NCBI GenBank assembly: GCA_016177845.1
Contig: JACOUO010000011.1
Location: 1 to 64,000 of the forward strand
Direction of reading: 5' to 3'
DNA: 64,000 nucleotides
Origin: Deltaproteobacteria bacterium
GTDB lineage: Bacteria > Desulfobacterota > GWC2-55-46
Below the pieces are notes generated by a model. It was not told where the DNA came from, ran no database searches, and saw only the letters and a program-made list of their open reading frames with translations. The position numbers and the translations under genes are program-made. Shown here one piece after another: positions 8,130 through 16,011 of this stretch. Numbering within the stretch: the first letter of the stretch is position 1; each line of letters opens with the position of its first letter.

Positions 8130-9779
8130 ATGAAGCAGTTTATGAAGAAGGAAATCACCTATGTAATCGGCCACAAGAACCCTGATACTGATTCGATTTG
8201 CTCGGCAATCGGCCTTGCCGAACTTAAAATAGCCGAAGGCTCTAAAAATGTCGTAGCCGCAAGAGCCGGCGACTTAAATCCCCAGACCACTTTCATACTC
8301 GATTACTTTAAGGTGCAGCCCCCAAGGTTTTTGCCTGATGTCCATGCAAAGGCTAAGGATATCATGTCTGTTGATATCGTAAAGGTCTCCCATGACACTC
8401 CATTAAGGAAGGTCATGGAACTTATGAGGCAGGAGGAGATAAGGTTTATCCCCGTGCTTGATGAGGGCGGAAGGCCTAAAGGCGTGCTTACACTTATGGA
8501 CCTCGCAAAGAGGTACATCGAGACGGAAAGCTCGCAAGAGATAACCACATCTTTTAAAAATATAATTGAGACCCTCGGGGCAACATCAATACTTGATTTC
8601 TATAATCAGTCAGAGATTACAGTCTCCATGCTCATCGGCGCGATGGCAGAGGAGTCATTCTTAAGCATCATCTGCGGCAAAAACCCGAAGGAATGCTCGC
8701 TGATAGTCGGCGACAGGGCTGATATACAGAAAAAGGCGATTGAAAAAGGCATAGGACTTCTTATAGTAAGCGGCGGCTTCTCACCTGATGCCGCACTTAT
8801 CGACGAGGCGAAGAAAAACAGCGTAAGCATACTTGTATCTCCTTATGATACTGCGACAACCGCGCTTCTTTTAAGGCTCAGCACCCCTGCCTGCAAGCTC
8901 TGTGACGGCCAGTTCGAGAAGGCTTCACCCGAAGACCTTGCCGATGACCTCAAGCACAGGCTTGCCAATGTAAGCGGTCTTACCGTGCTCGATGAGAACG
9001 GAGTAATGCAGGGCGTCATCACCAAAAGCAACCTCCTTCAGCCATCAGGCACAAATCTCATCCTTGTCGATCATAATGAGCTTTCACAGGCCATTGACGG
9101 GGCTGATAAAGCAAATATAGTTGAAGTGGTAGACCATCACAGGATTGGGGATTTCCGCACAAGCACCCCGATACCTTTCATCTGCGAGCCTGTAGGGAGC
9201 ACTTCGACCCTCGTATCCGAATTTTACAAGAGAAGGAATGTGCCTATAAAAAAGGAAATTGCGGGTCTCCTTCTTGGCGGAGTAATGTCTGATACAGTAA
9301 TACTTAAATCCCCGACAACAACGGAAAGGGATAAAGATATAGTAAAATGGCTTGAGGAGCAGTCAGGCCTTGACCATAAGAAGTTCGGCAGTGAGATTTT
9401 TGCCGCCACTTCAAGCCTTAAGAAAAGAGGCGCTGAAGCCGCTGTGAACAGCGACTACAAGGTATTTGAGGCAAAGGGCAAGAAGTTTGGCGTAGGACAG
9501 GTCGAGACAATCGGCTTTGACGAGTTCTTTGAAGTAAAGGCTTCCCTTATGGAAGAGCTTGATAAGGCCATGAAGAAAAAGGGCGTTGTTCTTTCAGCCC
9601 TTCTTATAACTGATATAGTTGTTGAAACATCACTGCTGCTGGCAATTGGGGAAAAAGAGGTGCTCTTCAATCTCAATTACCCGAAGGTCGCAGAGAATGT
9701 CTATGAGCTTAAGAATGTGCTATCGAGGAAGAAGCAGGTGGTTCCGCATCTCATAAATGTATTTAACGAGATATACTAA
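8130..9779 (+). CDS. CBS-domain family II (Mn-dependent) inorganic pyrophosphatase
   Basis: 549 residues; GAGGAGG lies just before ATG 8130. The DHH-family pyrophosphatase core is split by an insert. The N-terminus has GHKNPDTDSICSA (metal ligands). A CBS pair follows (about 75-135 and 270-300) with a DRTGG-type domain between, where IVGDRADIQ and LLIVSGGF are visible. The core then resumes with VDHHRIGDF and the DHHA2 region. Family II enzymes of this type hydrolyse pyrophosphate to phosphate and are controlled by AMP or ADP binding to the CBS pair. It would pull pyrophosphate-producing reactions such as ATP sulfurylase, encoded about 15 kb away. Confidence 0.93.
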   Translation: MKQFMKKEITYVIGHKNPDTDSICSAIGLAELKIAEGSKNVVAARAGDLNPQTTFILDYFKVQPPRFLPDVHAKAKDIMSVDIVKVSHDTPLRKVMELMRQEEIRFIPVLDEGGRPKGVLTLMDLAKRYIETESSQEITTSFKNIIETLGATSILDFYNQSEITVSMLIGAMAEESFLSIICGKNPKECSLIVGDRADIQKKAIEKGIGLLIVSGGFSPDAALIDEAKKNSVSILVSPYDTATTALLLRLSTPACKLCDGQFEKASPEDLADDLKHRLANVSGLTVLDENGVMQGVITKSNLLQPSGTNLILVDHNELSQAIDGADKANIVEVVDHHRIGDFRTSTPIPFICEPVGSTSTLVSEFYKRRNVPIKKEIAGLLLGGVMSDTVILKSPTTTERDKDIVKWLEEQSGLDHKKFGSEIFAATSSLKKRGAEAAVNSDYKVFEAKGKKFGVGQVETIGFDEFFEVKASLMEELDKAMKKKGVVLSALLITDIVVETSLLLAIGEKEVLFNLNYPKVAENVYELKNVLSRKKQVVPHLINVFNEIY

Positions 9780-9807
9780 ATTCAATCAGGGGAAAAGGGA
9801 GGAAGAT

Positions 9808-10794
9808 TTGAAAAAGGGATTACTTGTACTTGTAGCAGCGCTTTTCTGTTTGTCTTTTTATGCCGATTACGCTGACGCAAGGGCGGGCAGGGGAAGCAGA
9901 GGCGGTTTCTCCTCGTACGGAAGCAGAGGTTCAAGGACTTATACTGCTCCCACGAGGCCGTCAAGCCCGGCAACAGGCCAGAGCGCACAGAGACAGGCAA
10001 CACAGCCCCAGAGCCCGGCAGCCGCACCAATGCCGCAGAGCGCGGGCGGAGGCTTCATGAGAAGCCTTGCAGGCGGTCTTGTGGGCGGTATGATAGGCGG
10101 CTTACTTTTCAGCTCTCTTGGTTTTGCGGGCGGACATGGGGCGGGCATGGGCGGTATAGGGATATTTGATATACTCCTGATCGGCCTTGTCATATTCCTT
10201 ATCGTGAAGTTCATGAGGTCAAGGCAGCAGGCTGCTGTCGCGGCCCCTTACGGAGGTAGAACCTACAACCAGGACTTCGGAATCCCGCAAAGAGACATCA
10301 AGCCTGAATATAACAGTATTCCTGCTGAATTTAAGCCTGTGGAAAATGACCTTGGCAGGGGTCTTTCAGGTATAAAGAAGATAAACCATGCCTTTGATGA
10401 GGACAGCTTCAAGGAAGCGGCAACCGATATATTTTTCAGGCTGCAGTCCGCATGGACAAACAGTGACCTGGGGCCTGTAAGATCTTATCTGGCTCCCGAA
10501 ATATCAAAGCCCTTAAGCGATGACCTTGCGGAATTAAGGAAGCAGGGCAGGATAAACAGGATGGAGAACATCGCCATGAGGGAAATGGACATAACCGAGG
10601 CGTGGCAGGAAGAGGGCAAGGATTACATAACAGTGAAGCTCGTTGCCAATGTGCTCGATTATATCACAGACGAATCAGGTAAAGTTCTGGAAGGCAGCAA
10701 GACGGAGCCTGTAAGGTTTGTTGAGTACTGGACATTCGTAAGCGCGATAGGCGAGGGGAACTGGAAGCTCTCAGCCATACAGCAGGATAATTAG
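9808..10794 (+). CDS. Tim44-like domain membrane protein
   Basis: 328 residues from TTG 9808. GGGAGGAAG precedes this start, and the protein then opens with a signal peptide (KKGLLVLVAALF ... DARA). The ORF-track start at 9757 lies inside the pyrophosphatase gene. Next comes a Gly/Arg/Ser- and Pro/Gln-rich low-complexity stretch (about 25-90), a glycine-rich hydrophobic segment, a membrane helix (about 127-145), and a C-terminal Tim44-like domain from about residue 205. Bacterial Tim44-like proteins are poorly characterised; some are linked to envelope assembly. An intrinsic terminator follows directly. Confidence 0.83.
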   Translation: MKKGLLVLVAALFCLSFYADYADARAGRGSRGGFSSYGSRGSRTYTAPTRPSSPATGQSAQRQATQPQSPAAAPMPQSAGGGFMRSLAGGLVGGMIGGLLFSSLGFAGGHGAGMGGIGIFDILLIGLVIFLIVKFMRSRQQAAVAAPYGGRTYNQDFGIPQRDIKPEYNSIPAEFKPVENDLGRGLSGIKKINHAFDEDSFKEAATDIFFRLQSAWTNSDLGPVRSYLAPEISKPLSDDLAELRKQGRINRMENIAMREMDITEAWQEEGKDYITVKLVANVLDYITDESGKVLEGSKTEPVRFVEYWTFVSAIGEGNWKLSAIQQDN

Positions 10795-10816
10795 TTTTTT
10801 ACGCTTAATCAAATCA

Positions 10817-10852
10817 AAAGCCCCTTACAGAAAAAGTAAGGGGCTTTTTTTA
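10817..10852 (+). terminator. Intrinsic terminator of the Tim44-like gene
   Basis: AAAGCCCCTTAC pairs with GTAAGGGGCTTT around AGAAAAA, followed by a T run. Confidence 0.93.
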
Positions 10853-10913
10853 TGTACAGGTATTTCCATACCCCATCTCCTGAAGTAGGGGAAAAAAGCA
10901 GATTGCTTTCACT

Positions 10914-11099
10914 AAGTACTGGATTCCCGATAGAGACATTCGGGAATGACGGTTTGATTAGGTGAGGAAGGGAACGGGCATAAATATTTATTGGCGAACT
11001 CGATAAAAGTACTGGATTCCCGATAGAGACATTCGGGAATGACGGTTTGATTAGGTGAGGAAGGGAACGGGCATAAATATTTATTGGCGAACTCGATAA
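10914..11099. repeat. Perfect 93-bp tandem duplication
   Basis: Copy 1 is 10914-11006 and copy 2 is 11007-11099; I find no mismatch between them. Each copy contains the inverted pair ATTCCCGA / TCGGGAAT. The long minus-strand ORFs over this stretch are artefacts of the repeat. Confidence 0.95.
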
Positions 11100-11162
11100 T
11101 GAACGGAGCCAATGCCACAAGGAGCGAACCTGCTGTTCGCAAAAGTAAAAAAACTACAACGA

Positions 11163-11185
11163 TATGGTGGGCACAGCCCACCATA
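11163..11185. repeat. Perfect 10-bp inverted repeat
   Basis: TATGGTGGGC and GCCCACCATA are separated by ACA. It lies in the same repeat island and is followed by another commonly dispersed motif (CCCCCTCTCCGC ... GGGGTGAGGGG). No terminator T run is present. Confidence 0.75.
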
Positions 11186-11304
11186 CAATGCCCCCTCTCC
11201 GCTTGTGGGGGTTGGGGTGAGGGGTAAAAACAGATTGCTTTCACTCTGTTCACAATGACGACCTTTGGTATTTTCACAACAAAAGGGAACAGTCCAATCT
11301 TTAA

Positions 11305-11438
11305 TACTGGATTCCCGATTGAGACATTCGGGAATGACGGCTTGATTAGGTGAGGAAGAGAGCGGGCATCAATATCGATTAGCGAACTCGATACAAACGG
11401 AGCCAATGCCCCGAAGAGCGAACGGCAGTTCGCAAAAG
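11305..11438. repeat. Third, diverged copy of the repeat unit, longer form
   Basis: It matches 11010-11145 with scattered differences, from TACTGGATTCCCGAT through to GTTCGCAAAAG. The full mobile or dispersed unit is therefore about 135 bp, and the 93-bp duplication is a part of it. The 10853-11517 gap holds only such repeat material; I see no gene. Confidence 0.85.
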
Positions 11439-11517
11439 CAGAAATTAAAAAAAGAATGTTTTAATTAGAGGATATGCTTGATAGAGGGAAGGTAAAGAAA
11501 AAAGTCCCTGAAATTGA

Positions 11518-11549
11518 AAAAAGCCCCTCACTTTCGTGAGGGGCTTTTT
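11518..11549. terminator. Bidirectional terminator after the cold-shock gene
   Basis: AAAAAGCCCCTCAC pairs with GTGAGGGGCTTTTT around a TTTC loop. On the minus strand it lies 15 bases after the cold-shock stop codon and ends in a U run. Confidence 0.9.
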
Positions 11550-11563
11550 GAGGTTCATGTTAT

Positions 11564-11764
11564 TTATTTAGGGATAACATTTACGGCTTTTAAGCCCTTT
11601 GAGTCCTTTGCGATTTCAAACTCAACGGCCTGACCTTCCCTCAGGGTCTTAAAACCATCACCCTGAATGGATGAATAGTGGACGAAAAGATCCTCGCCCG
11701 ATTCCCTTTCAATGAAACCAAAACCTTTTGTTTCATTAAACCACTTTACTTTACCTGTCGGCAT
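11564..11764 (-). CDS. Cold-shock domain protein (CspA family)
   Basis: 66 residues, a complete OB-fold cold-shock domain. RNP1 is KGFGFIE and RNP2 is DLFVHYS, opening with the usual [14 protein letters not shown]. It binds single-stranded nucleic acid and acts as an RNA chaperone. A very strong ribosome site (GGAGAAAGGAGG) precedes the ATG, and a promoter near the -35/-10 consensus gives an 88-base leader. Long leaders are common in cold-induced csp genes, but I cannot tell from sequence whether this copy is cold-induced or constitutive. Confidence 0.97.
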   Translation of the reverse strand: MPTGKVKWFNETKGFGFIERESGEDLFVHYSSIQGDGFKTLREGQAVEFEIAKDSKGLKAVNVIPK

Positions 11765-11858
11765 TGCACAAAAACCTCCTTTCTCCAGATTAATAAGTAG
11801 TCGAGGTTTTGTGCTGCATTATGTAGCCTGCTCAAATACCCTGCCCTTATAGAATTTA

Positions 11859-11887
11859 ATTTTAGTTTAATTTTAAATGAATGTCAA
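11859..11887 (-). promoter_or_regulatory. Sigma-70 promoter of the cold-shock gene
   Basis: On the minus strand: TTGACA (11887-11882), a 17-base AT-rich spacer, TAAAAT (11864-11859). The start is expected near 11852. Confidence 0.85.
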
Positions 11888-11912
11888 CTTATTTCTTTGG
11901 TTATCTGATTTT

Positions 11913-11940
11913 TTGCACTGTAAAATTCCTGTGCTATACT
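11913..11940 (+). promoter_or_regulatory. Probable promoter of the HTH/Zn-ribbon regulator
   Basis: TTGCAC at 11913-11918 and TATACT at 11935-11940 with a 16-base spacer. It is divergent from the cold-shock promoter, with the -35 boxes about 25 bases apart. Confidence 0.6.
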
Positions 11941-11983
11941 CTGTAAAATTATTTTCTTAAAAACGCAATGAATAGGCCGTGTG

Positions 11984-12286
11984 ATGGAGCAAGAGACTCT
12001 TACAATCAGGCAAAAGATAACAGAGGCGCTCAAAGGGGGGATGCTTACAGCCAAGGATATCTCCGGGATAGTTGGAATAAAGGAAAAAGAGGTGTTTGTC
12101 CATCTTGAGCATGTTGCAAAGACAAACGCAGTAAAAGGGAAGACGAAGTTTGTAGTCGAACCTTCAAAATGCCTTAATTGCGGTTTTGTCTTCAGGAAAA
12201 GGGAGAGGCTAAAGACGCCTTCGAAATGCCCTTTGTGCAGGTCGGAAGAGATAACAGAGACACGGTTCGGTATAGTAGAGGGCTGA
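11984..12286 (+). CDS. Predicted transcription regulator: HTH fused to a zinc ribbon
   Basis: 100 residues from ATG 11984; a GTG codon lies directly before it and the ribosome site is weak. The first about 60 residues look like a winged-helix DNA-binding fold (LTAKDISGIVGIKEKEVFVHLEHV). The C-terminus has C-LN-C and C-PL-C pairs forming a zinc ribbon. The layout matches the HTH plus Zn-ribbon regulators known mainly from archaea (COG3357-like). The barrel gene follows after 36 bases, so it may govern that gene and the triheme cytochromes; this is inference from position. Confidence 0.7.
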   Translation: MEQETLTIRQKITEALKGGMLTAKDISGIVGIKEKEVFVHLEHVAKTNAVKGKTKFVVEPSKCLNCGFVFRKRERLKTPSKCPLCRSEEITETRFGIVEG

Positions 12287-12322
12287 AAAATCCGCAAAAA
12301 ATTTTATTTCAGGAGCTATAAG

Positions 12323-13225
12323 ATGAGGAAATATGCGGTCCTTTTTCTTGCTGTTCTTGCCGTAATCTTCAATACGAAAGCCTTTGCAGCAGAGCCGGCA
12401 GACCTTACGGTAGGCGCAGGCTACAGGGTAGATTCTTTGGACTGGAACATCGCAGGAAATTCCAGCGGCCAAAACCCGAACATACTCTCGGAGCTTACAT
12501 GGGATAATCTGGAGATAGCCTTTTTGAAGGCTAAATTAAGGGCGCCTGTGACCGATAAGATATTCCTCAAGGCATATGCTGACTACGGATGGATCTTCCA
12601 CGGAGATAACCAGGACTCGGATTATAATACCGATGGCAGGACAAACGAGTTCTCAAGGACAAATAACAAGGCTGACGACGGCTGGGTCACAGACGCCTCG
12701 GCAGGGCTTGGGTATAAATTCGTGTTTGGAGAGTTTGATATCGCTCCGTTGGCCGGGTTATCTTATCATGGCCAGTACCTGAAGATTCAGGACGGAGTTC
12801 AGGTAATACCTGCAACAGGCCCTTTCGCCGGCCTTGACAGCAGTTATGACGCAAACTGGTTCGGTCCGTGGGTGGGAGTTGACCTGGCTTATACGCTGGG
12901 GAATTTCAGCTTATTCGGCAACGCTGAGTATCATTACGCATATTACTGGGCAGAAGCGAACTGGAATCTAAGGAGCGATTTTGCCCATCCCAAGAGCTTT
13001 GAGCACGATGCTGACGGCTACGGGGTCATAGCTTCACTTGGGGCTGATTACGCTATCTCAGACCGGTGGTCGGTAAACGCATTCTTCGATTACCAGCTCT
13101 TTAAGGCTACACACGGCACTGATACGACTTATTTTGCTGACGGCACAGCCTCTGAGACACGCCTGAATGAAGTAAACTGGGACTCTCTTGCGGTCATGCT
13201 TGGGGTTAAATACGAATTTTTCTAA
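12323..13225 (+). CDS. Outer-membrane beta-barrel protein, omptin/Pom-like fold
   Basis: 300 residues with a clean signal peptide (cleavage after A-F-A). The mature part alternates strands such as LTVGAGYRVDSL and VIASLGADYAI and ends in YEFF, a typical barrel C-terminus. Periodic Asp and Trp residues (DYGWIF, DDGWVTDAS) recall the omptin or Protochlamydia outer-membrane protein barrels of about ten strands, but catalytic residues cannot be assigned. A triheme cytochrome gene starts 15 bases after its stop, so the two are likely co-transcribed. AGGAGC precedes the ATG. Confidence 0.78.
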   Translation: MRKYAVLFLAVLAVIFNTKAFAAEPADLTVGAGYRVDSLDWNIAGNSSGQNPNILSELTWDNLEIAFLKAKLRAPVTDKIFLKAYADYGWIFHGDNQDSDYNTDGRTNEFSRTNNKADDGWVTDASAGLGYKFVFGEFDIAPLAGLSYHGQYLKIQDGVQVIPATGPFAGLDSSYDANWFGPWVGVDLAYTLGNFSLFGNAEYHYAYYWAEANWNLRSDFAHPKSFEHDADGYGVIASLGADYAISDRWSVNAFFDYQLFKATHGTDTTYFADGTASETRLNEVNWDSLAVMLGVKYEFF

Positions 13226-13240
13226 GAGGATATTTTTTTA

Positions 13241-13660
13241 ATGTTAAGACGGATATTTTTAACTATAGCAATCCTAGGTTGTTATTATAATACCGCTTCA
13301 GGCGCATCTGTTTCGGGGCTGTCGCTTGATCCTCAATCAATGGAGTGCGTAAGCTGCCATGAAAGTTCAATTTCAGCGGCAACAGGGCAGGCCTGCCACA
13401 TGGGCTCCTGCGAACACCCTGTTGCCGCTGATTACGCCTCTTTGTCACTGAAGAACCCGGGCCTTGTCCGGCCAGCCTCCCTTAATCCGGCAATCAAGCT
13501 CGAAAATAACCGGATGGGATGCCTTTCCTGCCATATTCCATACTCAAAGGCAAACCATGAGCTGCTATCGGCTGTGAGAAAGAACGCAAGCGGGCCTGAC
13601 CCCATGCTTGCCCTTGACAATACCCTGAGCAAATTGTGCACCTCCTGCCACAAAAAATAA
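13241..13660 (+). CDS. Small exported triheme c-type cytochrome, copy 1
   Basis: 139 residues. An N-terminal signal peptide is followed by three heme c motifs: CVSCH, CLSCH and CTSCH at the very end. Between the first two lies ACHMGSCEHPVAADY, close to the HPVGVDY signature of the doubled-CXXCH cytochrome group, where the His is probably a distal ligand. The signal region also contains ILGC, a weak lipobox, so a lipid anchor is possible. It is paralogous to the gene at 13846. The electron partner is not known; the barrel gene directly upstream suggests an envelope electron path. Confidence 0.86.
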   Translation: MLRRIFLTIAILGCYYNTASGASVSGLSLDPQSMECVSCHESSISAATGQACHMGSCEHPVAADYASLSLKNPGLVRPASLNPAIKLENNRMGCLSCHIPYSKANHELLSAVRKNASGPDPMLALDNTLSKLCTSCHKK

Positions 13661-13740
13661 AAAGAAAAAAATAAATTTTCCCCTAAATGTTTACCGCCTC
13701 CTGCCGATAAGGAATGTAAAGGAAAATGATTCTAAACTCA

Positions 13741-13768
13741 GTTTACAAAATGGCTGATCTGGTATAAT
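13741..13768 (+). promoter_or_regulatory. Probable promoter of the second triheme cytochrome
   Basis: A TATAAT at 13763-13768 preceded by TGG (extended -10), with GTTTAC about 16 bases upstream. Copy 2 can therefore be expressed apart from copy 1. Confidence 0.6.
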
Positions 13769-13845
13769 GCAGGTATACGACAGTTGATTATTTTATGGCT
13801 TAGTGTAGTGTTGCGCCGTGAAATTACATCGAGGGTGAATGCGAT

Positions 13846-14271
13846 ATGGTTAGATTTACTTTGAAAATACTGGTTTTTCTTTTGTTTTTAGTTTGTTTCT
13901 CCTCTGTGCGGAATGTTGAGGCTGTACTTGACGCGGAGTCCATCCAATGTATGGGATGCCATGACGCGGCAATAGCCTCTGATGTAACATTATCTGTTTG
14001 CCCTACAATGGATTGCGACCACCCGGTCGGAGTCGACTATACCCTTTCAGCATCCAATAACAACGGGCTCAAAGCGCCGGTTTCCTTAGACCCGTCGTTA
14101 AAACTTATTGGTAACAATATAGTCGGCTGCGGCACATGCCATGTTCCTTACGCCGCTCCCACGCATACAGTGTTCTCAAATCTCAGAAGACTGTACCCAA
14201 CAATCGCTGACCCGATGCTGGTGATGGATAACAGGAGGAGCGAGCTTTGCCTGGGGTGCCATGTGAAGTAG
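13846..14271 (+). CDS. Small exported triheme c-type cytochrome, copy 2
   Basis: 141 residues with a hydrophobic signal peptide (cleavage probably after V-E-A). The three heme motifs CMGCH, CGTCH and CLGCH are placed as in copy 1, with the same HPVGVDY segment and a shared DPMLxxDN stretch before the last heme. The third motif ends the protein (CLGCHVK). It belongs to the same doubled-CXXCH group. It differs from copy 1 in having its own promoter and a GAGGGTG ribosome site. It is followed by the promoter and riboswitch of the sulfur operon, not by a clear terminator. Confidence 0.86.
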   Translation: MVRFTLKILVFLLFLVCFSSVRNVEAVLDAESIQCMGCHDAAIASDVTLSVCPTMDCDHPVGVDYTLSASNNNGLKAPVSLDPSLKLIGNNIVGCGTCHVPYAAPTHTVFSNLRRLYPTIADPMLVMDNRRSELCLGCHVK

Positions 14272-14332
14272 GCAGGACTGGGCCAACATCAGGATAACAC
14301 TCAGGTCTTTAAAGTTATTTGAAACAAAATAC

Positions 14333-14361
14333 TTGACACATACCTGAAGTTATATTATAAA
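14333..14361 (+). promoter_or_regulatory. Promoter of the SAM-riboswitch sulfur operon
   Basis: TTGACA at 14333-14338, a 17-base spacer and TATAAA at 14356-14361. The start near 14368 leaves about 20 bases before the riboswitch. Confidence 0.85.
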
Positions 14362-14389
14362 TCATTCTACAATTGCATATTGGATTAAT

Positions 14390-14503
14390 CTTATCCAGAG
14401 TGGCAGAGGGACTGGCCCTATGAAGCCACAGCAACCGGTTCGCTTAATAAGCGGATGTCAGGTGCTAAATCCAGCAGGGCTGTGAAAAGCCCTGGAAGAT
14501 AAG
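14390..14503 (+). promoter_or_regulatory. SAM-I (S-box) riboswitch
   Basis: The P1 strands are CTTATC (14390) and GATAAG (14498-14503). The core is canonical: GAGGGACTGGCCC, TGAAGCC, GCAACC, then GGTGCTAAATCC and a closing hairpin AGGGCTGTGAAAAGCCCT. SAM-I binds S-adenosylmethionine and normally switches downstream genes off. A terminator follows within 10 bases. Confidence 0.97.
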
Positions 14504-14512
14504 AAAAGGTGA

Positions 14513-14549
14513 GCCCTCTTCTTAGCTTCAAATGAGAAGGGGTTTTTTT
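14513..14549 (+). terminator. Riboswitch-controlled terminator
   Basis: CCTCTTCTTA pairs with TGAGAAGGGG and is followed by nine T. Placed directly after the aptamer, it is the expected OFF structure formed when SAM is bound. Confidence 0.9.
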
Positions 14550-14657
14550 TTGCCCTGAATCTTTTTTAGAAGTCTCCTCGTTTCATAGCCTTTCAGAAGC
14601 AGGGACAAAGCGGCATAATAGAATACAGTACGGTTAAAAATGGAGGGAGATCATAAT

Positions 14658-15911
14658 ATGAGTTACATGAAGGCTTTGAAGTGCAGGGAGTGCGGGAAGG
14701 AATACGCAAAAGAGGCGCTCCATGTATGTGAATTGTGTTTTGGCCCGCTTGAGGTCATTTACGAATACGACAAGATCAAAGAGGTCTTGACCCGTGAGAT
14801 AATAGAGAAAAGGGCGCCAAATATGTGGAGGTACAGGGAACTGCTTCCGCTTGATAATGAGCCTTCAGTAGGCGCTCAGGTAGGTTTCACGCCTCTTGTA
14901 AGGGCGCATAACCTCGGTAAAGCGCTCGGCCTTAAGGAATTATATATTAAAAATGACGCAGTAAACTTTCCGACCCTGTCCTTCAAGGACCGTGTCGTTT
15001 CAGTAGCCATATCAAGGGCAAGGGAACTTGGCTTTAAGATCGTTGCCTGCGCTTCAACGGGAAATCTCGCCAATTCGGTTGCGGCAAACGCGGCTGCCTG
15101 CGGCATGGAGAGCTATGTGTTCATCCCGTACGACCTTGAAAAGACAAAGATCATGGGCACTATCGTCTACGGCGCGACAGTCGTAGGCATCAAGGGCACA
15201 TATGATGAAGTCAACAGGCTTTGCAGCGAAATAGCCGGCAAATACGGCTGGGCATTCGTCAATATCAATATCAGGCCGTATTATGCGGAAGGCTCAAAGA
15301 CCTTTGGTTATGAAATAGCGGAACAGCTTGGATGGAAGCTGCCTAAAAATATAATCGTACCGATGGCAGGCGGCTCGCTTATCACGAAGATTTCCAAGTC
15401 GTTTAAAGAGTTCATCAAACTTGGGTTTGTAGAGGATACCGGCACAAAGGTATTCGGCGCGCAGGCAACAGGCTGCTCCCCGATTATCAACGCCGTAAAA
15501 GAGGGCTCAGAGCTTATCAGGCCGGTCAAGCCCAATACGATTGCCAAATCCCTTGCAATAGGCAACCCGGCTGACGGGTACTATTCAGCCAAGGTCATGA
15601 GGGAGAGCGGCGGTTGGGGCGAGAGTGTCACAGACGAAGAGATAATCTCCGCCATGAAGCTTCTTGCCGAGACAGAAGGCATATTCGCGGAAACAGCCGG
15701 GGGAGTCACCCTTGGCGTTACAAAGAAGCTTATCGAGCAGGGCAGGATAAATAAGGACGAGTCGGTAGTTGTCTGCGTTACGGGCAATGGCCTTAAGACA
15801 CAGGAAGCCCTGAACGGACATCTGAGCGAGCCCACAATCATCAACTCAAGGCTTTCCGAGTTCGAGGACCTTGTAAAGGCAAACGGCAAAGAGTACGTAG
15901 TGAAGGCTTAA
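14658..15911 (+). CDS. thrC: Threonine synthase-like PLP enzyme, first gene of the SAM-controlled operon
   Basis: 417 residues. ATG 14658 is used because GGAGGGAGA sits 8 bases upstream; the ORF-track start at 14640 overlaps that site. The N-terminal zinc ribbon (Cys9, 12, 24, 27) is followed by a fold-type II PLP domain with SFKDR (Lys110 as the Schiff-base lysine) and STGNLANSVAANAA for phosphate binding. The family converts O-phosphohomoserine to threonine. Its place under a SAM riboswitch and before sulfite reductase and a sulfur carrier is odd for a pure threonine gene. It may instead, or also, use sulfide on O-phosphohomoserine to give homocysteine; that is a hypothesis. Related cysteate-synthase-like enzymes are another alternative. 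Confidence 0.85.
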   Translation: MSYMKALKCRECGKEYAKEALHVCELCFGPLEVIYEYDKIKEVLTREIIEKRAPNMWRYRELLPLDNEPSVGAQVGFTPLVRAHNLGKALGLKELYIKNDAVNFPTLSFKDRVVSVAISRARELGFKIVACASTGNLANSVAANAAACGMESYVFIPYDLEKTKIMGTIVYGATVVGIKGTYDEVNRLCSEIAGKYGWAFVNINIRPYYAEGSKTFGYEIAEQLGWKLPKNIIVPMAGGSLITKISKSFKEFIKLGFVEDTGTKVFGAQATGCSPIINAVKEGSELIRPVKPNTIAKSLAIGNPADGYYSAKVMRESGGWGESVTDEEIISAMKLLAETEGIFAETAGGVTLGVTKKLIEQGRINKDESVVVCVTGNGLKTQEALNGHLSEPTIINSRLSEFEDLVKANGKEYVVKA

Positions 15912-16011
15912 GGGGTTAATTTTTTTCTGTTAATCTGAATAAATTTTCTGGTAATATATCATCTACTCGCCACTGTGCAGGCGTGAATGAACGAAGGAGT
16001 CGGGACAAGAG

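Noticed and set aside
10809-11406. Minus-strand ORFs of 103 and 164 residues
   Set aside because: They run through the tandem and diverged repeats, so the protein repeats itself (SPINIYARSLPHLIKPSFPNVSIGNPVL). There is no ribosome site, and the strand opposes a terminator-bounded gap.
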